From an uncultured Trueperaceae bacterium (GTDB taxonomy: Bacteria > Deinococcota > Deinococci > Deinococcales > Trueperaceae), in contig CALCHY010000288.1 of the NCBI GenBank assembly GCA_937907415.1, positions 1-5,944 of the forward strand: a stretch of DNA of 5,944 nucleotides, written 5' to 3'. A program made the position numbers and the translations under genes. The notes beneath the pieces are model-generated. The model did no database searches and was not told the DNA's origin. It worked only from the letters and a program-made list of their open reading frames with translations. Positions 1 to 5,571 of the stretch are shown piece by piece; within the stretch, counting starts at the first letter, position 1; each line of letters starts with the position of its first letter.

Positions 1-143
1 CCTTGGCACTCGGCTTGGGTGGCGCCGTACACCCAGCGCCTGTCGGGCTTCCCGAGAGTGTCGTACCCGACGGTGAGGGGGGCGCGCCAGCGGCCGCGCC
101 ACTTGTGTGGGCGGGTGCCCAGACCATCAGCGTTGCGGGTCAA
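1..143 (-). CDS. Phage-type tyrosine recombinase (integrase), N-terminal 47 residues, runs off left edge
   Basis: This reading frame starts at a TTG and leaves the window after 47 codons, so only the N-terminal arm-binding part is present. It reads MTRNADGLGTRPHKWRGR, then WRAPLTVGYDTLGKPDRRWV and YGATQAECQ. The order G-x-W-R-A...T-V-G-Y-D...G-K-x-x-R-R...Y-G-x-T-x-A-E is typical of the AP2-like, three-stranded-sheet arm-site DNA-binding domain of phage integrases. The start is fixed by an AAAGGGAGG ribosome site six bases upstream. Family knowledge predicts a core-binding domain and an R-H-R-Y catalytic domain to the left, neither visible here. It lies 42 bp downstream of the DUF6575-like gene on the same strand, so the two are probably co-transcribed. 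I am fairly sure of the family; only the fragment length limits confidence. Confidence 0.72.
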   Translation of the reverse strand, partial: MTRNADGLGTRPHKWRGRWRAPLTVGYDTLGKPDRRWVYGATQAECQ

Positions 144-149
144 GTGTGG

Positions 150-158
150 CCTCCCTTT
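150..158 (-). promoter_or_regulatory. Ribosome binding site of the integrase (TTG start)
   Basis: On the minus strand AAAGGGAGG lies six bases before the TTG at 143. No ATG or GTG with a better site is present, so this decides the otherwise unconvincing TTG start. Confidence 0.6.
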
Positions 159-185
159 CAAGGTTATGCCGCTAGGTCGCGAGTG

Positions 186-1331
186 CTACGGGGTGCGCTC
201 TTGGATATGCACGAGGATTCGCTCTACGGATGGTTCGGACGTGAGTGGGTCGAGACTCGTGGTTTCGGTGCAAACGAACGTATACGCGTCGCCTGTCAGA
301 AGGTGTCGAAGCAAGTCGGTCGATCCAGGTAGCGTCTCTCCGCCCACCGCGCTGGAGTCGTCTAGTGTGCCAACACCATCCACCACGACCGCGTCTGCCA
401 GACGCCACTTGCCGTTCTTTAGGTCCACCGCAGTGAAGATGCCCTTATAGCTCACTTGGTGGGTTACCGCCTCGTACTTACCGCGCAACCAGTCTTGGAG
501 TTGCTCCATCTGATACCGGGATGCCGTGGCCGCATTCGATGTGTCGCCGCTAGTTTCCCAGCGCAACGTAATGCCAGTGTCTATAGTGCGTACAGCCTTG
601 ACGAACTCCTTGAAGGCCGAGCCTGCATCGGGGTTGGTCTCGAAGTAACCTACAAGGCCTTCGGGGTTGTCAGCGAAACGAAGCAGGCTAGCTGCATCAT
701 TGACCGCACCAGTCAGCGCCACGTCGGGATACAGAATTCCGAGGCTGCGGGCTTGCTCAAGGAGCACCTTGAAGGACCCAGGGCTTGAGGGTACCGCTAC
801 ACTCAGGAGCTGGCGCTTAGAACTGCCTATGCCGAGTATCGACTTCACGAGCTGCTGGAGTCGAGTCAGCAAGGACGTGAAATGAGAGATTGGTAAACTG
901 TTATCAAGTGGATCGACCGCGACCTCGACAAGCAGCGGCGACTCGACTGAGTAGGCAGTGGCGAGAGACGATGCGCGGACCTCATCTTCTTCTAGAACGC
1001 CAGCGCCTTCATCGGGCCAGTTGTCGCGGGGAACATCGGCGAAACGATATGCGCTCCCGACCTCGAGTCGCCCGAGATCATGCTCAACCGCATGAACGGT
1101 GTAACACGGTCGATTCTGGCCGGGCTCGATGCCCTCCCAATAGGTTGCGCGGCCAGCCACAACAGCATGGAATGCATCCGGTGTTAGTGGGGCAACGGCA
1201 TACGGCAGGTCGTCAACCGTCTCGTCCAATAGGAACCCCAGATAGTGCACTCCTAGCTCATCTCGCATAGCGATGACCTGAGGGACGTCATAGAAGAGTA
1301 GCGTCCGCTCGTAGTAGAGCTTGGGAGTCAC
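186..1331 (-). CDS. DUF6575-like protein of unknown function, second gene of a coupled pair
   Basis: A 381-residue soluble protein with no signal peptide or membrane segment. Residues 5-37 (LYYERTLLFYDVPQVI, then MRDELGVHYLGFLLDE) recall the N-terminal domain of DUF6575 proteins, a family with no known biochemistry; this is recognition from memory, not a search result. Residues about 110-220 resemble a mixed linker/helical region, and the C-terminal third (for example VSYKGIFTAVDLKNGKWRL) looks beta-rich. I chose the GTG at 1331 because it overlaps the stop of the preceding gene as GTGA and has AAGG seven bases upstream. An ATG at 1346 would add five residues and has a poor site. The frame stays open to 1448 but the extra part is antisense-frame overlap with the upstream gene. 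It sits between repressor and integrase, a common place for phage accessory or defence genes. Function is unknown. Confidence 0.75.
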   Translation of the reverse strand: MTPKLYYERTLLFYDVPQVIAMRDELGVHYLGFLLDETVDDLPYAVAPLTPDAFHAVVAGRATYWEGIEPGQNRPCYTVHAVEHDLGRLEVGSAYRFADVPRDNWPDEGAGVLEEDEVRASSLATAYSVESPLLVEVAVDPLDNSLPISHFTSLLTRLQQLVKSILGIGSSKRQLLSVAVPSSPGSFKVLLEQARSLGILYPDVALTGAVNDAASLLRFADNPEGLVGYFETNPDAGSAFKEFVKAVRTIDTGITLRWETSGDTSNAATASRYQMEQLQDWLRGKYEAVTHQVSYKGIFTAVDLKNGKWRLADAVVVDGVGTLDDSSAVGGETLPGSTDLLRHLLTGDAYTFVCTETTSLDPLTSEPSVERILVHIQERTP

Positions 1332-1759
1332 GGGACGACCTTGCATCCGTCCAGAATAGGGTACTCGCTTAACGGCCACCAGGTCCGATGCGTATCCTTT
1401 GACGCCGGCGAGATCTGCCCGGCACCTGGTGCGAGTGTCAGCTCGCAAGCGAAGCGGTTCTTCAGCGCGAGGCTCGAGCCTTTGACCTTTCGCTTTGCTT
1501 TTGCAAGGTTCTCAAATACGGATAGGCCCCGGGCGACACACTCGGACGCCGTGAAGTGTGCATGAGGCTTCTCGGCCCGCTGAGACCGGAAGTCTTCCAT
1601 CGTGGGTGGATCAGATTTTGTGAAGCGATACACGACCAGTTGAGTCGCGATGGGTGTTGCGTCCTGTGGCGGGCAGTCCTCAGGAAGATCCTCGAGAAAC
1701 GCCAGCCCGTTCATTCCCTGGCCGTCCGCAGGTGAGTCCAACTCTTCGTCATGGTGCAT
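1328..1759 (-). CDS. Small acidic-N-terminus protein, first gene of the pair with the DUF6575-like gene
   Basis: A 143-residue cytoplasmic protein. Its first 30 or so residues are acidic and probably disordered. The rest holds a conserved-looking core: LPEDCPPQDATP (about 25-36), VVYRFTKSDPPTMEDFRSQR (about 42-61), ECVARGLSVFENL and THRTWWPLSEYPILDGCKVV near the C-terminus. I believe I have seen similar short proteins with P-P...DF.S.R...C.ARGLSVF...WWPL beside DUF6575-type genes, but I know of no assigned function. The ATG at 1759 is chosen because GGGGGGAA precedes it at six bases; the frame also opens from a TTG at 1807 (159 aa). Its TGA overlaps the next gene's GTG, which implies translational coupling and a joint task, for example toxin-antitoxin, sensor-effector or complex formation. 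No helix-turn-helix or nuclease motif is evident. Confidence 0.75.
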   Translation of the reverse strand: MHHDEELDSPADGQGMNGLAFLEDLPEDCPPQDATPIATQLVVYRFTKSDPPTMEDFRSQRAEKPHAHFTASECVARGLSVFENLAKAKRKVKGSSLALKNRFACELTLAPGAGQISPASKDTHRTWWPLSEYPILDGCKVVP

Positions 1760-1763
1760 GCTG

Positions 1764-1771
1764 TTCCCCCC
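1764..1771 (-). promoter_or_regulatory. Ribosome binding site favouring the ATG at 1759
   Basis: GGGGGGAA on the minus strand lies just upstream of the ATG. The gene to its right uses a nearly identical GGGGGAA before its ATG at 2279. This favours the internal ATG over the TTG at 1807. Confidence 0.5.
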
Positions 1772-1859
1772 AAAGTTGTCAGTTTCCTCGTTATGCTCTT
1801 TCGCCAATCACGGCTCTCTTACGCCCCTCAATTCAGCCCGTGGTTGCCGTTGAAGTGGG

Positions 1860-2279
1860 TCAAGACGGCCTAGCGTTGCACCATGCGAGGGTCAACACGC
1901 TGTCCACCTGAATCCAGCCGCCGACGATTAGTTCCCGCTCGTTTGGCGAGACTATGTGAAACATCTCAACCTCGGCGCTTCTGTCGAAGACCGTATATAC
2001 CCGGCGACGGTTGGTCATTTGCACGATGACGTCTTGCTTGATGGCCTGTGGACTGGTGAGGACCCGACCGCTCCAATAGACACTTTCGTAGAGACCGCAT
2101 TCTGAATTGGCCTTGGCTAACGTGGTGTTCAAGACCCGTACGGTGTTTACCGTGACGGAGTCGGAGGACGCGTACGGAGGTCCGGGGAAGATGACTCCTC
2201 CAACGGTCGACCGGCCCGGTTGCTGAGCAAAAGCAACAGCGCTCACCACAACTACAATGCAGATTCCTAGTTTCTTCAT
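1860..2279 (-). CDS. Small secreted protein of unknown function
   Basis: A 139-residue protein with a clear Sec signal peptide: KK at residues 2-3, a hydrophobic stretch LGICIVVVVSAVAFA (4-18) and probable cleavage after AFA, before Gln19. There is no lipobox, so it is probably periplasmic or secreted. The mature part is about 121 residues, beta-prone, with two cysteines (61 and 134) that could form a disulfide. The ATG at 2279 is chosen for the signal peptide and the GGGGGAA site before it; the frame is open to 2582, but that extension encodes the upstream S24 fragment. It starts 22 bp after the inferred end of the repressor and lies 100 bp ahead of the 143-aa gene. No family is recognised. 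Phage genes in this slot can be lysogenic-conversion or superinfection-exclusion proteins; that is inference from position only. Confidence 0.7.
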   Translation of the reverse strand: MKKLGICIVVVVSAVAFAQQPGRSTVGGVIFPGPPYASSDSVTVNTVRVLNTTLAKANSECGLYESVYWSGRVLTSPQAIKQDVIVQMTNRRRVYTVFDRSAEVEMFHIVSPNERELIVGGWIQVDSVLTLAWCNARPS

Positions 2280-2280
2280 G

Positions 2281-2288
2281 TTTCCCCC
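2281..2288 (-). promoter_or_regulatory. Ribosome binding site of the secreted-protein gene
   Basis: GGGGGAAA on the minus strand directly precedes the ATG at 2279, with a short spacer of about four bases from the G run. It marks the real start within a longer open frame. Confidence 0.45.
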
Positions 2289-2301
2289 GTTCCTGGCGTG
2301 G

Positions 2302-2582
2302 CTAGAAGCCTGGCGCTCTCGTCCAATGCCCAATGACAACGCCGTGCAGGGTGCCGGCGAGGCCTCGTCTACGTGAATCGGTGCATGCTCTCCGTTGTAA
2401 CTGACTAGCCACAATCCGTCGCCTTTGGGGTTCCAGGCTTTGTTGACACCGAGGTCTTGGTCGTGGAGCCACACGACGACGAGCTGGCCGGCAAGCGGCT
2501 GTAGGTGCTCGTTGACGAGGACAATACTGCCGTCGGCGATGCTGCGGCGCGCGTCATCGCTGAGCATACTATTGCCGTTCAC
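2302..2582 (-). pseudogene. S24 (CI/LexA-type) self-cleaving repressor, C-terminal peptidase domain only, one frameshift
   Basis: The translation matches the S24 peptidase fold. GNSM supplies the nucleophilic serine (residue 5 of the fragment), ADGSIVLV (16-23) is the usual strand after it, and LGVNKAW carries the catalytic lysine (48). The Ser-to-Lys distance of 43 equals that of lambda CI (S149-K192). The domain then reads LWLVSYNGEHAPIHVDE. The frame is lost near 2363, but the next frame gives GLAGTLHGVVIGHW and a TAG at 2302-2304, the expected S24 ending. One extra G in the GG of GAGGCC rejoins the two. The N-terminal DNA-binding domain is absent: beyond about 2583-2595 the DNA encodes a phage gene on the other strand. 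It is therefore a truncated repressor, unless the fragment is an assembly end. The family call is good; whether it is functional is doubtful. Confidence 0.65.
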
Positions 2583-2595
2583 GCGGCGGGCCTGC
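2583..2595. other. Probable recombination, deletion or assembly junction
   Basis: The minus-strand S24 gene loses homology to its family just upstream of the GNSM motif. The plus-strand coding region that ends at 2693 becomes credible only from about here. Both are cut in their 5' halves and point away from each other, with no intergenic promoter space. That is what a fusion of two formerly distant segments leaves. The exact point is uncertain by some tens of bases. Confidence 0.45.
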
Positions 2596-2677
2596 CGGCG
2601 GAGGCGATGGAGGCGGCTAGAGAGCGTGGCGCGGCTGTCGCCGCGGTCGTGCGCGCCGCGAATTACGACCTGAGGAT

Positions 2678-2684
2678 GGGTAGG
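2678..2684 (+). promoter_or_regulatory. Ribosome binding site of the 234-aa phage protein
   Basis: GGGTAGG lies five bases before the GTG at 2690 and within the end of the preceding frame. It supports the GTG start. Confidence 0.45.
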
Positions 2685-2689
2685 CGTAC

Positions 2690-3394
2690 GTGAGCAGGGG
2701 GAGTGTCGGTGGGCTCCCGCCGTTTCGTTGCAGCGACCGGTTCGCCGACCAGTTGGTGTGCCCTCTGCGGACGTTCGTCAGGGCGAACGATGGGACGCGG
2801 GACCTGTTGGCGCCGATGCTTGCGTGGTCGGCTGGTCCGCTTGCGATTGGTGACACGGGCGATAACAGTCCGGGGCACATGTTGGGGACGACGTGGCTGC
2901 TGCAGGTGTGCCCGAGTGGTGATTGGGTGTTGTACCGCGAGGAGGGCGGGCAGCTAGAGGCCATGGCTTTTGACGATCCGCCTGATGCGGTGGGGGCGAC
3001 GGCGCGGCACGTGAGTTTGGCGTTCGATCAGGCGGCGCGAGTGGTGCTCACGTGGGAGGAGGGCGGCTTCATCAACGTGCGGAGGTGGGACCCGACCGCG
3101 AACGAGTACATCAAGAACGTCAGTTTCGCGGGCCACGACCCTTGCGGCGTCATCGACGCCAGTTGGAGCCTGGAGATTCCCGGCTCGGACGTCCTTTTGT
3201 TCCACCTGTCGCCCGATCGCTCTAGGGTCTTGTGCCGCGTGCAGCGCGACGTTTACGCCACCGAGTACCTCATCTGGGATTACAGTGCGCCCGACATCCT
3301 CGACCGCGTCATTGCCCTGCCGTACCGCTACCAGGTGCTCGTCAGCGACGCGACGGGCATGCCGTTGCCGGACGTGCTCATCAGCGCCCTGTAA
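2690..3394 (+). CDS. Conserved phage virion/tail-associated protein (propeller-like)
   Basis: A 234-residue protein without signal peptide. After a polar N-terminal region it shows residues 107-123, HVSLAFDQAARVVLTWE, then INVRRWDPTANEYI, DVLLFHLSPDRSRVLCRVQR and YATEYLIWDY, ending YRYQVLVSDATG and ISAL. This series of 'D-R-x-x-x-x-R-x-Q-R' and 'A-F-D-Q-x-A-R' strands recalls a conserved protein found in tail regions of podo- and siphophages and looks like a short beta-propeller; recognition is from memory. GTG at 2690 overlaps the preceding TGA. In relatives I recall, the domain continues through SDALYP into short repeats. Here a TAA falls exactly at that tyrosine position, and the repeat protein follows in the same frame after three bases. 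The protein may therefore be the first half of a longer one. Confidence 0.7.
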   Translation: MSRGSVGGLPPFRCSDRFADQLVCPLRTFVRANDGTRDLLAPMLAWSAGPLAIGDTGDNSPGHMLGTTWLLQVCPSGDWVLYREEGGQLEAMAFDDPPDAVGATARHVSLAFDQAARVVLTWEEGGFINVRRWDPTANEYIKNVSFAGHDPCGVIDASWSLEIPGSDVLLFHLSPDRSRVLCRVQRDVYATEYLIWDYSAPDILDRVIALPYRYQVLVSDATGMPLPDVLISAL

Positions 3395-3397
3395 CCG

Positions 3398-3751
3398 GTG
3401 GCTGTAACGACCGGTGTCCAGCTTTCGGCTGAGCTCCTGACCGGTGAGCTCCGACAGGTGGCCTGGGCGGACGAGCCAAGCCATGGTGTGCAGTTGGCTG
3501 CGGAGTTCGTGGGTGGCGCCCTGACGCTGCCTGTCATCACCTACAGCCCTCTCGTCGGCGTCGAACCATCCGCCGCGTTTGCGTCCGGCGAGCTGAAGAA
3601 CGTCGTGACCAAGTACCAGCCGAGTCTGGGCGTCGAACTCACCGCAGAATTCGCCAGTGGCGTCCTGGACGAAATCGGCGTCCGTATCGCACCGGCCCTG
3701 GGTATTCAGCTCTCGGCCGAGTTCATTGGAGGAACGTATGAACCAGCCTGA
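3398..3751 (+). CDS. Phage protein made of five 24-residue repeats
   Basis: A 117-residue protein almost wholly built from a strict 24-residue repeat beginning at Gly6, 30, 54, 78 and 102. The consensus is G-[VI]-[QE]-L-[SA]-A-E-[FL]-x-x-G-x-L. Each unit suggests two beta strands, so an elongated, fibre-like structural module of the virion is likely (inference). It shares its reading frame with the 234-aa gene and starts three bases after that gene's TAA, at a GTG with no visible Shine-Dalgarno sequence. Translation by re-initiation or readthrough, or a lost fusion, are all possible. Its 3' end overlaps the next gene by 14 bp. The repeat copies differ by substitution only, with no indels, which implies selection on the period. 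Confidence 0.68.
   Translation: MAVTTGVQLSAELLTGELRQVAWADEPSHGVQLAAEFVGGALTLPVITYSPLVGVEPSAAFASGELKNVVTKYQPSLGVELTAEFASGVLDEIGVRIAPALGIQLSAEFIGGTYEPA
3413..3748 (+). repeat. Five tandem 72-bp (24-codon) coding repeats
   Basis: Units start at 3413, 3485, 3557, 3629 and 3701; the last is cut to 16 codons. The nucleotide copies are diverged, but the amino-acid pattern GVxLxAEFxxGxL holds. Unit 3 is the most divergent (GVEPSAAF). Confidence 0.75.
3728..3733 (+). promoter_or_regulatory. Ribosome binding site of the tail-fibre-like gene
   Basis: GGAGGA lies four to five bases before the ATG at 3738, inside the end of the repeat-protein gene. It selects this ATG over in-frame codons further upstream such as the one at 3657. 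Confidence 0.6.
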
Positions 3752-4853
3752 GAAACCGGCCTTGAACCGCGCGCAGCGCCGCAAGGTGGACCGCGAAATC
3801 AAGAAAATCATCCAGTCGGGTGTCGGCGTCGATGTGAAGCTCGCCGGGTACCGCGTCGTTCGGGCCGACGGCAGCCTCAGGTACGCCGTCGGCAGGCAAT
3901 CACACGGGAGTATGGCGTTATCCTCAATAGCGGCCTGGACGCCGCGTGCATCCACGACACCGGCGGTGCCAGCGCACCGTGGGCAGCAACGCCAACCTAT
4001 TCACCCCGTGGGTAAGTTACGCCGCCATCGGCAGCGGCAGCACCGCGCCAGCCGTTACAGACACCATTCTCAACGCCCAAGTCGGCGCCCGAAGCAACTC
4101 CAACGGCGGCTTCGGAAACTCCCGCAACGCCGGACTGGACGCAGTCAACAACGTCCCGTGGGCTGAAACTACAACTACGCGCGTCTTCGCCATCACGTCG
4201 AACGTGAACGCTACGGAATGGGGTCTAGCGCCAGCAGCCACAGGTGGCCTGAGCGTTCGCGAACTGTTCCGCGCTGACCCACTAGACAACGGCAGCAGCC
4301 CCATCACGCTCACGCTCGAATCGGGCGACCAGCTCTAGCTCGTCGTGACGCAACGCGTGCAAGCGGACTGGGTGTACGCCTCCAAGAGCTTCGTCATCAC
4401 CGGCACTGCAGGCAACGATACGTTCGGCACGCACACTGACAACGCCGCTATATGCACCGGATTGGGCGTGACCAACAGCAACGTCGACGAGGCGCTCGCC
4501 GCTGCATGGCCGGGCGGCATTCAAACCGCTTGCTCAAACCCTGGGGCGGACTATGGCGCATCACAGCCGACGCGTCAGCGACTCCCAAGGGCGCCGATGT
4601 CGCCGGAACCTACGTGGATGTTTTCACGGCCAGCGCCTACGCACCAGGTGCGTTCCACCGCGACTACTCGATAACAATAGGCACGAGCGCTCAAAACGGC
4701 GAGCACTACGGCTGGGTGGCGGCGCATTCCATGAACGGCGTTGCTTCCGCGAATCGCGGACTGCGCTTCATCCTCACAAGCGCCACGAAGTTGACGAAGG
4801 CCAGCACCCACAAACTCACCCTCACCGTCCGCGAGACCATCAACAGGCTCTGA
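3738..4853 (+). pseudogene. Tail-fibre-like phage protein, about 372 aa, interrupted by three frameshifts and one amber codon
   Basis: It opens MNQPEKPALNRAQRRKVDRE, a basic helical start, then LAGYRVVRADGS. The frame shifts near 3894 to continue as AITREYGVILNSGLDAACIH, near 3981 to GSNANLFTPWVSYAAIGSGS, and near 4540 to WGGLWRITADASATPKG, ending RETINRL at 4853. The middle part (SYAAIGSGSTAPAVTDT, NSNGGFGNSRNAGLDA) resembles glycine- and serine-rich baseplate or tail-fibre N-terminal regions that I recall from phages. The C-terminal part has alternating beta-type stretches (DYSITIGTSAQNGEHYGWV). A TAG at 4336-4338 falls between GDQL and LVVTQRV, where glutamine (CAG) would fit. Each shift is the loss of one base in a G or C run, and with three bases restored the gene is 373 codons. 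It is either decayed or affected by sequencing error. The call 'fibre-like' is inference. Confidence 0.55.
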
Positions 4854-4885
4854 TGTCTTACCCTCTCGCCGTCACTGGGGTTCGT

Positions 4886-5251
4886 TTAGAGATTCAGGTA
4901 AGACTTGATGGCGTTATTCACGGTTGCCATATCGGAAGGCTGAACCGTGTTCACCTTCTTAGAGATCCGCTCCTTTGCAATAGACCGGATTTGAGGCACA
5001 AGAACCACGCTTTCACCATCCGGTGTTGACCGACTTGGAGTCGGAATGGTCGGCGTGCATTCACCGCAGGTTTTGGACCGGCTCGTTGTGAAAGGAACGA
5101 TAGTGAACATTGTGTAGTAGTCAAGGCAACGGCCAGCGCTCGTGCCTACAACAAGGCAGGGGCGGAACGGGCTCTTTGAGGGATTAGCTCCTTGCTCGTG
5201 ACCAACTGTCGGGCTCAAATCGACTAAGACAATGTCCCCCGGCGCGTACAC
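4886..5251 (-). CDS. MazF/PemK-family toxin (endoribonuclease)
   Basis: A 121-residue protein of normal MazF length. It shows GDIVLVDLSPTVGHEQG (5-21), RPCLVVG (30-36), FTIVPFTTSRS (49-59), and SVVLVPQIRSIAKERISKK (81-99), with a helical C-terminal NNAIKSYLNL. These match the MazF/PemK order of strands, including the 'G-x-E-x-g...R-P', 'v-P-x-T' and 'd-Q-i-R-t-i' motifs. Arg30 and Thr55 or Thr56 correspond to the catalytic Arg and Thr. Family members are sequence-specific single-strand RNases held inactive by a co-encoded antitoxin. Unusual points are an eight-residue insert (ANPSKSPF) before the RP motif and a CGEC at 62-65. The start is a GTG with GAGGAG eight bases upstream, overlapping the end of the preceding gene. 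It is the last gene of a three-gene operon. Confidence 0.82.
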   Translation of the reverse strand: MYAPGDIVLVDLSPTVGHEQGANPSKSPFRPCLVVGTSAGRCLDYYTMFTIVPFTTSRSKTCGECTPTIPTPSRSTPDGESVVLVPQIRSIAKERISKKVNTVQPSDMATVNNAIKSYLNL

Positions 5252-5256
5252 GCGGC

Positions 5257-5571
5257 TTACTCCTCGAACGATGCGAGCCAGGCTCGCAGTTCTTCCTCAG
5301 GAACGTCGCTTTCAATGTGCTTCAGAAAGTCACCCATCTCAACGGCTGAGGCATCAAGCCACACCTGCTCTTCAGTCCGCTTCGGAGTAACCTCCCACGT
5401 CCTCGACGAGCCGTGCTCGCGCCATGCAAGCGTGCGTCCCGGCCCCGGCCTATCCGGAAGGCTGAAAGCTGTTGCCGTGGAATTGCTCACTACTGTAGCG
5501 GGGGCGCAGGTTTGAGACGGGCGCAACTCCCTTACTTGGGTAGATGCACGATCAAGAAGAACGAGCGTCAC
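5257..5571 (-). CDS. Unknown 104-aa protein, candidate antitoxin
   Basis: A 104-residue protein placed just upstream of the MazF-like gene with only five bases between them, the usual antitoxin position. Its GTG start overlaps the previous gene's TGA as GTGA and has a perfect AGGAGG six bases upstream, so the start is firm. The C-terminal 35 or so residues are acidic (VEMGDFLKHI, then ESDVPEEELRAWLASFEE), which fits a toxin-neutralising tail, as in MazE-type antitoxins. The N-terminal half (MTLVLLDRASTQVREL) does not show an obvious AbrB, ribbon-helix-helix or helix-turn-helix pattern, and I do not recognise a family. Role as antitoxin is inference from order, size and charge. Confidence 0.7.
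   Translation of the reverse strand: MTLVLLDRASTQVRELRPSQTCAPATVVSNSTATAFSLPDRPGPGRTLAWREHGSSRTWEVTPKRTEEQVWLDASAVEMGDFLKHIESDVPEEELRAWLASFEE
5260..5265 (-). promoter_or_regulatory. Ribosome binding site of the MazF-like toxin
   Basis: GAGGAG, formed by the last two Glu codons of the 104-aa gene and followed by its TAA, lies eight bases before the GTG at 5251. Toxin translation should follow translation of the upstream gene. Confidence 0.55.

Larger units (their letters stand above)
2583..2693 (+). pseudogene. 3' end of a truncated phage gene, coupled to the next gene
   Basis: About 36 residues, AAGLPAEAMEAARERGAAV then AAVVRAANYDLRMGRRT, ending in a TGA that overlaps the following GTG start as GTGA. 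The coupling and the shared GC-rich codon use with downstream genes argue that this is real coding sequence. The frame is open leftward to a GTG at 2505, but that stretch is antisense to the S24 catalytic domain, so the native N-terminal part is probably missing. The product is not recognised; by position it would be a virion or tail assembly protein. Confidence 0.4.

Noticed and set aside
1..885. Plus-strand open frames opposite the integrase and DUF6575-like gene
   Set aside because: Their products have no family-like motifs, poor starts, and they fall wholly antisense to better minus-strand genes.
2954..3955. Long minus-strand open frame (333 codons) opposite the virion genes
   Set aside because: It is antisense to well-supported plus-strand genes, has low-complexity composition rich in R, D and V, and no convincing start site. 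It is a GC-driven shadow.
3392..4338. Stop-codon reassignment (TAA and TAG both within phage coding sequence)
   Set aside because: TAA, TAG and TGA all serve as ordinary terminators of other genes here, no suppressor tRNA is seen, and only one of each is affected. Mutation, error or local readthrough explains it better.
3657..4674. Programmed ribosomal frameshifting in the fibre-like gene
   Set aside because: Three shifts in one gene, none at a recognisable slippery heptamer, and all repairable by one base in a G/C run. Tail-chaperone frameshifts occur once and in a different gene.
4855..4904. Inverted repeat GTCTTACC / GGTAAGAC at the convergent gene ends
   Set aside because: Arms of only eight bases with a 34-base loop, one arm inside the toxin's last codons, and no U tract. 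This is too weak for a terminator or element end.
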